Positions 33,151-45,900 of a stretch of DNA of 64,000 nt are shown piece by piece; position 1 is the stretch's first letter; each line of letters begins with the position of its first letter. Position numbers and translations under genes: made by a program. Source of the DNA: Nymphaea colorata (Eukaryota; Streptophyta; Magnoliopsida; Nymphaeales; Nymphaeaceae); contig NC_045140.1 in assembly GCF_008831285.2 (NCBI RefSeq), positions 24,074,131 through 24,138,130 of the forward strand. The letters are read 5' to 3'. The notes under the pieces were generated by a model. That model was not told the DNA's origin. It did no database searches and was given only the letters and a program-made list of their open reading frames with translations.

Positions 33151-35606
33151 GGAGAACTTGGACGAGATAGAAGAGAAGGAAACGGACGTTGCTGGAAGGG
33201 AGGTCCTGAAGGATGTAAGTATCTCAGCTGTCGTTTACGTCGCATCCGATTACTCCGAAAGCCCCGAGGGGAAGCAGTTATATGGGTTGAATCCTTTTCT
33301 CGCCCTTGAATCTTGGTTCGCGTGAAGAACAAATTCTTTCAGGTATTTGAAGCCATGGAGGAAATGAACCATCTCAAAAGGTGTTTGGACGAGAAAGAGG
33401 AGCCGGAGCCAAAAATGGCTAAAAAGGAGGGCTTCGGCTTGGGGAGTAGGCTGAAGGATTCTGATATGCGAAGGTATAGTTCCTCTCTGATATATTGTTT
33501 CATGCGTGCTTGTATTTTGAAATATTTCTGGCAAGTTTCTGTGCTTTTATGTTTTTTATTTATTGGTTTTATTTTCATCGCCTAACACGAAATCTGTTCT
33601 GTTGTTCGCATCTCATTGGTAGTGCTTTCGGGATTATTTTGTTATTCTTCTGCTATCATTGTTTGGTTCAGTTACCAGTTGGAGGCGTACGAAGCCGCAT
33701 TACAGAGGAATACTATTGGTTGGCTGGAGACCGGGTCTGGTAAGACGATGATAGCTATCATGCTCATGAAGGAAATAGCTCGGCAGCTTAGAGATGGAGG
33801 CGACAAACGTCTCATAATTTTCCTGGCGCCGACTGTACATCTTGTTAACCAGGTGAAGGTGTTGAGTTATGCGCTTTTGGCGATCGCTTTGGGGCCCGAG
33901 GGGTCATTTGGAAACAAGTTTGACACTGCTTTTGCATTGGAATGCAGCAATACTCGGTGATTAAAACCCACACGGATTTGCACGTCGCCGAGTATTATGG
34001 TGCCAAAGGCATAGATGATTGGGATCTTCGTTGCTGGCAGAAGGAAACATGCGAGAAGGAGGTAAACGTTTTAAGATGTTTTTTGTCTTGAAAGTCTATT
34101 CAATTGATGCTCGTCTTATGCTTGATTCCGACGGTGTTCTCACCATTGCATGTTATCCATGGCATTCATATCATCCTTGTCTGGAGGCTGTTGCTTTATG
34201 TATAGTGGCGTACTGTTTCTTAATTCACTCTGTTGCAATAATGTCAATCGATTCAATCTCAAAACATTGATGCTGGGAACTGGTGTTGGAGTATAGACAT
34301 GCGTATGCAAGCATAACCGTGGTAATGGCATTCATAGGTATATTCTATACGTTGCATCTGTCTTTAGTGTCCCATGGACGAAAACTCATGAATGAAATTG
34401 TTATTTTTATGATTTCTCACTGCCTATAATGCATAAAACTCAAATGTCATCAACAGGCACCTGTAAATAATTAGATATTTTTGTTCACAAAAATTCAAAA
34501 AACAAAAAAAAAAGCACGCCATTAACCCTCTATATTTTATGTATAAAGGTAGTAAAAGCAAAACAAGCCACGAAATGAGAACATGCTGGCCAAGGTATTG
34601 TTGCCAACTGTGCAATCTCTGCCTTTCCTTGGATCCTTCCAAACGAACCAAAGCAAAATCACATGCTTTCACCATCTTGCTGAGATCAACATAAATGATT
34701 GCATGTTCTTTCAGAGATGTCTCATTTCTGTAGCAAGGCCTCTTTCAACAAATACTGAAAGCACCAAGGTCAAAGAGAGCAGGAGTTAAATTGATATTGC
34801 ATGGAAGATATTCTGTCTGGTTCTTGGTCTGCCACGAGAATAAAATGGAGGGACGACAATTAGGCATGCAGTACATGTTCAGTTCCACAACTAATTTTCT
34901 GAACTAAATGAAACCGTCATTAGATGCTGTTGAAGAAAAGGTAAGCAACAATCGTGCATAACTCTGAAAAGCAAATTGCAAATAAAGAAGGGAAGACCAA
35001 ATTACAGGAAAAATTTCCAGAGAATCTATCCCGATTAAGCTCACTAAACTGTTTGCGAAACACTTATCCTTAATTTGATCCACTATTTAACAGTTGCGCA
35101 GACTGGAAAATTTTCCAACTTCTGTGTGATGTATAGTGATTTGTTCTTGTTTGCAAGATGTATAATAGCTTGGTCTTGTTTATCTAGAAATTGCCGTTCA
35201 TCTATATTGCCATGTTAATTGTTCTTTTTCATGATTTATGAGTCGACTGTAAGTTGTATGTATCAGCTAATGGTTATGATTACATGGTTTGATATCTTGC
35301 AAATTAAATTTCTTGTAACATTTATGACTCCAAAAAAATGCTCTTGGGTTCTATTGTTTTCATTATGAAACAATTTGATTGTCTAATGGTTATTACTCCA
35401 TGGCCTATATCTTCTGGAACCAATGGATCAGGTAATGGTCATGACTCCACAGATCTTGTTGGATGCCTTGAGAAATGCTTTTATCACAGTTGACATGGTG
35501 AGATTGTTAATATTTGATGAGTGCCACCGAGCTACTGGAAACCATCCGTATGCAAAAATAATGTTGGTAAGTTGATCGATGTCTATCTGTCTGTCTCTCT
35601 TCCTCT

Positions 35607-35643
<37 letters not shown>

Positions 35644-35788
35644 CATACGTACATACATATGTTTTACAGGACATGGATTTCTCTGGCCATCCGGATGATC
35701 TGGCCTCTCACACATGGAGCCCGATGCATTGCATGGGGCTGTGTGCATGAGAGGCCAGACCATCCAGGTGGCTGGAGGATTTCGGCTC

Positions 35789-35846
<58 letters not shown>

Positions 35847-35878
35847 GTATATATATATATATATAAACATATAAATAT

Positions 35879-35970
<92 letters not shown>

Positions 35971-38362
35971 GATGTCATATTCTTATATTTTGCAACAGCA
36001 ACCATATGGATGCGACTATGTGATTGATTTCATTACTGATATGTGTTTGATAAAGGTTTGAAAATCAGCCTCGAAAAATCATATTTTCCTTATCATAATA
36101 CATGGTTCCAGTCCCTTTTCTTAGCAAATTGGCAATGACGAACACATCCAACAGTGTTAGACTTGTTAAAACTTAAAAGGTTTCAGAAGTCCCACAAATT
36201 TTGGTTGTTGTGATCAGTCACTCTCTTTCTTTATTATGTATGCATATAATATAGTTGGCTAACATTTACTTTAAACTGCTTATTTCAATAGGAATATTAT
36301 CACAAGACAGATCACAAGCCAAAAGTATTTGGAATGACTGCCTCCCCTGTCATTAGGAAAGGTGCTTTCTCTTTGTTGTTGTTACCTTTTGAGATCAGTA
36401 TATATAGATGAAATTTTCATACCAAACAGCTTTCCATATATAATATTTTTTGGACTTGGAGCAACCGAGCAAGCAACATAGAGGAATGCTAACATGCATG
36501 TGCATACACAGAAAAAAATATTGTTTTTTCTTGTTTTATTGAAGGAGAATTGACATAGGTCAGTTCATCTAATACCTTTGATCAGAAAAACTGATCCTGA
36601 GCTTATTTTATGTTATAAAACTTGCATTTGAAATTGTAAATGAGGTTAAATGCAATCTAAAAGTGCCTGGTTCTTTCTCTTCTTTTTTCTGTTGTAGGTG
36701 TTTCTTCCCTTCTTTTGTTGTTATAGTTTCCTTCCTTCCATGTATTTAAAATTGGTTCTGAAGGTATGGACTTGTTGATAGGTGCCCCCATTTTTCTTAT
36801 ATGCCTCCTTGCCCAACCTTGCACGAGCATCTCGGCCATGTAGCAATAAGAAAGCAATCCTAATGTTTCCTATATAATGAATTGGTATGGGGGCCTTGTT
36901 GAATTCAAAATGAGGTTTTCATGTTTAATCCATACAACCATTCTTCTCATACTTTTAGTGTCAAGGTTTATGTCAGGTATGAATTGGCAAAATTTGCTTT
37001 TTCTCTCGAAGTCTCAAGAATTCGAGAAAAAGAAAAAAGAAAAATTAAGCATTTCAGTTTTCTACTCATCATATTTTCTTGCAAAAACATTGATCAAAAT
37101 TCAAAATATTTACGAATATGTTATGTAGCTTCAGAAAAATTAAAATATGTTAAAACTTTTTTTTAATCTGAAAAGGAGGAAAACACAAAAAGCCACATTT
37201 TTGTTTTTGTTTCTTTAAAGTATCTCTTTTTCCCATTTTCCTTTTTTTTCCTCTATACTTTCTGTTGTTTCGTGCATTTCTCAAGAGATTACCGATTTCG
37301 TGGTAGTGGTTTAATCTTGTGTGTCAATAGCAATAAGATCATTGCTTTCCATCAAATTTATATATGTTTCAAAAGTAATGATCGATTTGTTTACTTGCTT
37401 TTGCTGTATTTCTGATTTTTTTTGTTAAAGGTTTTCCATGGACCAATGTTGGTATGTTCTCATCTTTTGTTTTATTGACTTCTCATGTAAGTATTAAACT
37501 CCAATAGTATCTCCATTCTCCAAGGTTACCTTACTTGACCTGCTGGATGTGAAAATTAACATGCTTGATTGACTGAATAATCTTGATTCTTCATCATGTG
37601 CTGTTCTGGTAGACAGAAGTTATTTTGAAGGCATCCACAGTTTTGTAATTAATACCTTTTGCAGCTGTCAAACTATACTGTTCGAGAAAAATAGGCATCA
37701 ATTTTTCTCATGTTGATCTGTCAAAATGGTTGGATGTTGCAATACTATTGTAGTTCATTGCATCATCGTGTTACATGTAAAGCTGCTGGCAATTTCTGTG
37801 ATTTACTATATCGGTGGTTTATCATGATTCTCCATGTTCATACTCAGCAGATGATATCAGTTTTTCTTTTCTTCTCGTGGATAGGTCATCCTTGACTGAT
37901 GTGGCCTACCCCCGTGATGAACAATTAACTGATCTCATTTGATCACACCGAGTGAAGTTCGTAGCTTTCCCTGTGCTGCTGGAATTATGAACTAGGATTG
38001 ATTTATCTATTGAAACCGCTTCTTCGTTTTGCTATTGTTTCAGACACAGATGATGATAATATTAAATATTTATGAAGTTTAAAATATTTTTAAATTCAGT
38101 AGTTCTCTTACTATATGATTGGCAATAGCTTTATCTTATAAAATCATATTGACCACATACTACACAGTGTCAAATATATGGAGATTTTTCACTTATACAG
38201 ACAATTTTTTGCATAGGGCCATAGGCCACTGTATTGTTTATATACTTGAGCAAATTTCTCTGTTGTTCACAAAATACCTATGTCACATAGGTACGGGTAC
38301 GGGTACCAGTGTGGACCATTTTCAAAAAATTTGGGTGCGGGGGTACGGCCATACACACACGC

Positions 38363-38421
<59 letters not shown>

Positions 38422-41400
38422 AAAAAATTTCAAAATGAATAACATATTCATAAATCATTATCCAAAACACAATATGGAAGTAATTAACATACAAATACAT
38501 CAGCTTTCTTGATTATCCGTCTCATCATCAAGATTGGAAGGAGCAACAGGTCACGCTTTTAAGATATATTGACATCACTATGGTTATGGCTCACACTATT
38601 ATCGAAGAGTCAAGTTATAGAGAAGGGATGGATTTTCGAAACATTGTATGGAAGATTTTAAATGAAAAGTTGTGAGGAACTATGTACAAGAAAGGTTTAG
38701 AGTGAAAAAGGAAACAGGAAAAGAGGGGGATTTTTAATTTTCAACTCAAAAACTGGACAACTTTGGACTCGGTCAAAGTTGACCGAGTCTGAAAATGGAT
38801 AAAAATGATCCCAGGTACGTTAACCGTACCCGGTGCTGCGTTGACCGCACCTTTGCTGTACCCAGGGCCATACCCGTACCGTGCGGGTACTCCTCCTTAA
38901 GAGGAGTAATCATGTGACAGCAAAATACCCATATAGTTTTCATATCAGGTTTCTTTGTTATAAAATAGTGGCACTTGGCAGTCTATAATCTTTTGAAAAC
39001 ATAAAGAAACTTAGCTAGATCTGTCAGAAGCTTACTACCTGGTTCAAGTCTTGGACATATTAAACTGTGGTGCTTGTTATGGAGAATAAAAGGGATTCCT
39101 TTCTAGGCTGTTAGTCACTAGAATCTGAATTGTTTTCTAGAATATCAAGAATTTGTGTCTTTCTTGGCACTTTGTATGTTTGCTCTTCTCTATCTACCTT
39201 TCATTTATATGGACTACGTTCCTTTCATTTTCCAGACTGGAGAAGTTTCAGGACAATAGGTTGGATTGACTTGGTTTTTTAGTAGCAAAGTGTTTTGCTT
39301 TGTTCTGTCAACGTCTTTTATGTTATGATGATCTTAACTGAAGTTATACTCCATACCCTGTTGTTATTTAGGTGTCTCATCAGCAGAGGATTGTGAATAT
39401 CAAATTACTCAGTTGGAAGAAATTCTGGATTCTAAGGTTAGTTGAAGCGTTTATATTTTTCTTTGTTTTATTGTTTGTTTTAATATCTCGATTTTTTTAA
39501 GTTGTCTAGAACTTTCCCTTTACTTGTATCATTTCATTGACTAGGTTTTTATTTTGGAAGATCGAACTGAGCTAGAAGTGCATGTCCCTATGGCTAAAGA
39601 AATTAAAAGGTATTATGGTTCATGGTTTGTCAATGAGGACCTCAAAGGAGAGCTGGATTGTTTGTGGACAAAGGTGAACCTAGTTTTCAGAAGGCTCCAC
39701 ATTCTTGATTTGTTTCCTTCTTTATTGATTTTTTTCTCAAACAGTTCGACACAACTGCAGCAGTAATGGAGAGTCCAACACAAATGCAGTTTATGGAGAA
39801 ATCTTTAAGAGCTAAACTCACTAGTTTTCACTGGAAAATTTTGTACTGCCTGGAACATCTTGGGATATTATGTGCTTACGAGGTATGAAATATAGTAAAT
39901 TTTGGTTAAAAATGTAAAAGTATTCAATTTTTGAGTTCTGCATGTGCACTTGTGCGTATATGTTGCTTTAGAGATTGTGCAACTGCAAGATTTTCCATCC
40001 AGGGTTGTGTCTAGAATGTGCTTTGTGGGTCAAGATGGAGGATGAAGCACGTAGCACGGTAGCAGAAAATGCTATCTTCTATTTATGGATTTACAGTCTA
40101 TTTCAGCGTTCTTAGACTTGTCCAAACCTTCCGCATTGGCTATAATAGCGTCATTTTTATATGATTCAGTGTCTCTTTGTTTGCCACTTAATTTCCATGA
40201 TTAATGAAAAATTAAGGACGTTGGTGAAAAGCTTCACATGCTCCACGAGCCATGGTTTGATACTCTTGTTTAATTAGCAGTTTATGTAATACTTTTGTGT
40301 TGCTTCTATGGGAGACATGTTATTGTGTCGGAATTGCATAGTGCATGGTGATTTTTATCTTCCTACTCCATCACGAGGTTACAACTTCTTTAAGACTTTT
40401 TTCTTTGAAAAGTAAATTACTAATGTAGCTGAAAAGACGCACAGTAAATGAAGAATTAAAGTACACTTTTTGAGCGCCACAGTTGTAAGGAAGCCTGTTT
40501 GAACCTTTGTTTGAACAGCAAGAAGACAAATGATTCTAACCTACCTAATTTGCTTCCAACCATAGAAGCCAGTAGTCAGCATTTTTAACTCCTTGACTTC
40601 CTTGCATGGAATGCTACCAAGGGTAGGGTGGTTACAAAAAAGGACTCAAGTGGAAGGTTGAGCAAGCACTGTGGCCGAAAATGCAGGGGATCGATCTGTT
40701 GAACCAGTGGTGCCATGCCTCTAAAGAAATGAAGACACTCTGTCCCATGCAGAAGCATGTACTTTGCGTGGTTGATCTGAGTGATCACCTGCAAAGGGCA
40801 CCACTTGCTGGGTGTTGGCAGCTGCGGCCAACAGCCTAAGTAAGGTGACCACACCTTTGCAGGGAACCAACTAGTCAAAGACAGCTAAAGCTGGTATTGC
40901 TAATTGTTTCTAAAGTGTATAAGAATCTTGCAAACAGCTGACTTTTATCTGCTTTTTGAGTTGTATCTTATTTGATTTTGTTTTGATTTCCCTTCTAGTA
41001 TTTTAATGGTTTATGGAAAAAGACTAACTCTTAGTCTGTTAGTCAAATTCAATAAACCAGTTTTGAGTCATCCCTTGCCTGGATGGCTGAGTGGATGTCT
41101 CTGTGATTTCTTTGAGATGCCTTAAGCATTCAGTCCCTTTGGAAGCAAGCTGACAAGTGTTGAAGAAAGACACATGCTTAGGCTGCATGCAACCGACAGA
41201 AAAATTTGGCTGGCGACAGTTGGAATCATTAACATTTCAATGGCCGCTGCAGAAACTCAGGAGCCACATGACAACTAGAGAATGTGTCCTCCCTTTCACA
41301 CCAAGTAGGACTTGGTGACCGCCAAAGTGGATGTTGGGTGCACTTGATGAGTGGGCTTTAGGCGATTCCATGGCCTCTTGGACAAGTTCAAGATCGAGGT

Positions 41401-42938
41401 GATCGAGGCCTTAGACTATCTGTCCAAGGTGATCACTGTCTTCCATCATGGGAAAAACATGATTGCTCCGGAGTTCAAAAAAGTGGACTTAGCCAGCCAA
41501 TGACCAATATTTATCAACTTGCATGCTTTTTATTGGTGGATCTGAAAGTTGATTCATGAATTATAAATGACAGATACTGATCCTAGGACCATGGAACTGC
41601 CTTCTTCATTTACATGTTTCTGTCAGAATTGGGGGGTCAAATCTGATCATCTTCAATCTTCTGTGATATCTAAAATCATTATATCTGATATTCTGGAATA
41701 GAGGTCACACAAATTAGTGGAGTGGCCCATCTCGCTAGCAACTGGTGAGTGGTTTATTTGCATTACAAGATTAAGCATGGTTGTCTTGGGATACAAATTA
41801 GTGAGAAGATCTATTCATTGCTTGCTGGACTCTTAGTATCCACAAGACATACAATTGAGAAAAGTTGTGCTATGGGTGCATTTGTATTGCCTGATCACTG
41901 ATGCATTCCATACGAGTTTGTCCTGTGTGATGCATACCATAGGTTGAAAGGTGTATCATGTTGGTCTTGCTTGGAGAAGCAATTAATCATAACATACAAT
42001 GGGATGCCGTATGCCAAAAATCCAGCTTTATGCACGTTTATTTTGATGGCGTTTCTGTGGAGGATTTCATAAGCTGGTACACCTTAGGCTTTTCTCTGAT
42101 GAATTTGTGCACTTTCTGACTTATTTTGTCTCTGATTCTTAGTTATGTCATCATCTCTAATAGTCTATATTGTTTGTGATTTGGTGGAAGCTAATCTGTC
42201 AATTGCTTTTTATTGCATAATTGTTTGTATTTAATTTTTTCCATATGCTCATGCCGTGCGGAAATGTATGAAGGCTGTTATGGTGTGTATGCAAAGGGAT
42301 GGAGTTGCACCGAACATCGAAGAAAATGCTTGTCCACACATTCTTTTGCGAAATTATTTGAAGGAGGCATTACACATTTTTAAAGGGTATTTATCAGCTG
42401 GTATGTTTTTTGGTGCATATATAACTTTTTTACATATATGTGGGTATGTATGTGCATATTTATATATATATGTGTGTGTGTTTGCACACACACACGTCGA
42501 AGAATTGAATTCAGCCAGCCACCAAATGTGGCCAGATGGTTTTTATTTGTTTAGTTTTGTATTGCTAAAAACTGTTGCAAAAGGTACATTGGCGATGACA
42601 ATTGCTTGGCCACGACTTATAGCAATGAAATATTACCTTTCGTGATGGCTGTTAGGGACAAAAAATAAAAAAACCATCCTGCCACATTCAGTGGCTGGCT
42701 GATTTCAATATCTCTCTCTATCTATATATCTATATATATATATATATATGGGAATTGAAAACAGCCGGCTACTTCTGTTGATGGATGATTATTTTTTATT
42801 TTGTGTCACTAAGAACCATTGTAAAAGGTGCATTTATGATTGTCAGTTGCTTGGCCATGGTTTTTAGCGATAGAATGCACCCTTTGCAATAGTTTTTAGC
42901 AATACAAAATCTGGACACAGTGGTAACTGGCCGATTTC

Positions 42939-42980
<42 letters not shown>

Positions 42981-45900
42981 TGTCAGATGACAAAATATTT
43001 AAAAGCTGTGTCTAAATGCATCATAAATTGTTGTTAAACATACCATAAACTGTTCATTGCTCCATTACATGGTATTATCAGTGACCTTTTTTAAATATTT
43101 TGGCACCCGGCAACATCTGGCAGCTGGCTGATTTCAGTTCTGTGTGTGTGTGTGTGTGTGTATATGTATATTAAGGTTATGATTTAGTTTGAGCGTCTAT
43201 ATTTTTAAGGTTGTAAATGTCACAGTTGATACCATGATTTATGCTAAATATTATAGATTATACACATAAAATTTAGATCAAACCAGAAACTCAGTATCTA
43301 AAATGCTGACTTCCTCAGGCTGCATGTGGATTCACCTAGCATTTGATCCTTGTGTTAAACTCTTAGTGCCCGCCAACCAACTTCCCTATGAAAGATGTAC
43401 ATGCATGTATGTATAGAGCAATAAGTTCCTTAGGTTGCACCATAGTTAAATCCCTGGTTAGGAAGTCAAAAAATATCACTGATCTAATCCATCGACTGTG
43501 TTTATCATTGATTACTTACTACTTAGTAAAGGCATGTGCTAAACTTTGCAAATACTCAGCATAGCCACAAACATTGCAATATTTTCGAAAATATCGTGAT
43601 ATTAACGAAATAAAGAAGGAAAATGATAAAAACAGGAAAATATCACTATATATTGAAAAATCGTTAAAAATTATTTTAATACGATTTTATTGCGATTTTT
43701 TCATTTTCTGTTTTTATTTTTTTCAACTTTTGTTTCATTGTTTTATTTCCTCTTGTTTTAGGTATTTAACATAACCTCCTAAATGCAATACAGTGCTTAT
43801 TAGTTTTTCATTTCTTGTATTTTAACCTAACATTTTGATTTTTTATTTTTTTAAAAGACTGAAATTTTTCCAAAAAAACAACTTTGCCGATAAATACCCG
43901 AGAAAAACCTTGCCGATAGAAACCTGAGAACGATATTTGTGGCTATGATACTCAGGTATGATATGAAAATTCACATGAATATGTGAGAAAACTCAAGTTT
44001 TAACTCCTCAGACTAGGAACTGGGTTGCATATGTGCAGGTTTCGAAGAAAATGGCCATGGTCTGGGCATGTTTTTTCTTCCTCAAATTTAGAAATTTAAT
44101 AGAAAAGTGGCAAAAGTGGTTCCTTTTGTAGCTTCCCTATGAAAGATTGCACGATCGATTTCACTTGTAGAATTTTCACCTCATATCTGATTCTGTTCAG
44201 AACTGTGTGAAAAATATTTGAAGTGAATTATATGATAAGCCTGTAATTGGTACTGTCTTATAAAATGGTTTTAGTGCTGTTGCTATATGGAGAGTTGGTT
44301 ATTGATGAAAATTTATTTGATCTGTCTCAGAAGCCTGTGATCTACTGGAAACTGAAGCCACTTTGGACCCTGTATATATGAATTTCATTTCTCCTAAGTT
44401 ATGTGAACTTGTGAACACAATCAATGCACTTAGGTGAGGAGCAGTTCGTTGGAGGATACACTCATTGCCTATTTTATGATTTTATAATTTGCTCCCCTTA
44501 TACTCTTATGTGATATAGGAATCAAAAGCAGGTCCTCTGCATGATATTTGTTGAGAGAATTATTACGGCAAAAGTGATATGTTGGTTGATAAAAAAGCTC
44601 AAGTTCTTGTCCCATCTATCTTGTGACTACTTGACTGGAAATAACTCTGCTGTTAATGGACTGACAGTTAAGAGACAGAGAATGATTATGGATTCTTTTC
44701 GTGAAGGAAAAGTAAGATATCACTTTTCATCATTTTACAACTATTTACCTTTTTTACTTTCAACAAGATAAAGTGCTGACCTTTATACAGGTGAACCTGT
44801 TGCTAACTACTGATGTGGCTGAAGAAGGCATTGATGTGCATAATTGCTCCTGTGTGATACGGTTTGACCTGCCAAAAACTATTCGAAGCTACATACAGTC
44901 ACGTGGTCGGGCACGATATGCTGATTCTTTATATGTCCTCATGCTTGAAAGGTTTCACTTTTCATTTTCTTTTTATGTTTCCTGTTAGTTGAGTAAATAA
45001 GGATTGGTAAAGTAGCTAACTCTTTGGCTTATGCTGCTTGCTAAAGCATAAACCTTCCACTTGTGCTTATAGCATGAGAGAAGGCTTTGGACCTAAAGGA
45101 ATCTGTTTTTTGTGTTCTGGGATGTCATATATGGTATGCATATAAGTTTAGTAAGACTTTAGTTCTGACAGTTTAATTCATACTGACCATAAGGGTATCA
45201 AATTTGGTGATACCCTTGACTATAATTGTGCCAGAATAAGAAATATTTCTTCAGGAAACAAATTAATTGTTCTTAAGGGTGCATCTGGTTCCTGTTCCAG
45301 GTGCAGCAGGAACAGAAACATCCTGTTCTAGTGTTCTTGGAACCAGGTCCATCAGGTCCATCTGTTCCTCTTGGAACAGATGCTTGGTTGCCAACATCAG
45401 AAGTTGGACTAAGGCCTGTCAAACCCTAAAAAGATTAGTCAGGGCTAGTTGCCTTGAGTCGGTCTAAGTCAGTTTACTGAGAATATTAATAAAACCACAC
45501 AGACACTATTTAAAGTGAACACCTATACACTCACACATAGAGAATATAAAAGTACATGTACATATAGATGTTTTTGTTCTATACACGGAATATCCAGTAC
45601 ACATATTTGTTCTATACACGAAATATCCAGTACGCATAATATGTTTATGCCATATATACATGTATTTTTTGTGTATATATAGTTATATACGAGACACACA
45701 GAGAGAGAAATCAGAATATAGAAATACAGACGCAGACTACATAAACACAGAACAGACAACAAAGAAACACACACACATCTAGATAATATAGACACTAAGG
45801 CTGGGCAATGGGCCGGCCGTCGGTGGGTACCCGGTTGGGCCCGATAAGCCCGGGTGGGCCCGATATTTTTAAAATATATTTATTTTATTAATATATATAT

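Larger units (their letters stand above)
33672..44951 (+). other. DCL3: DCL3 helicase domain exons 3-13
   Basis: Leader exons: 33137-33214 and 33343-33473. Helicase exons: 33672-33852, 33948-34061, 35432-35566, 36292-36361, 39372-39436, 39545-39673, 39745-39882, 42274-42400, 44331-44433, 44519-44711, 44791-44951. Motif I is ETGSGKT (lysine about residue 94), motif II DECH (about 197-200), motif III TAS in FGMTASP, and motif VI QSRGRAR (about 524-530). The helical insert between the two RecA folds is spread over 39545-44433. The intron between 39882 and 42274 is 2.4 kb, and the one between 42400 and 44331 is 1.9 kb with a MITE cluster. Confidence 0.9.

Noticed and set aside
42256-42273. Start of DCL3 exon 10 at the ATG or at GCCGTGCGG
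   Set aside because: There is no AG before GCC. Using ATGAAG at 42268-42273 as acceptor gives E-AVMVCM, which lines up with the remembered Arabidopsis sequence and keeps phase.
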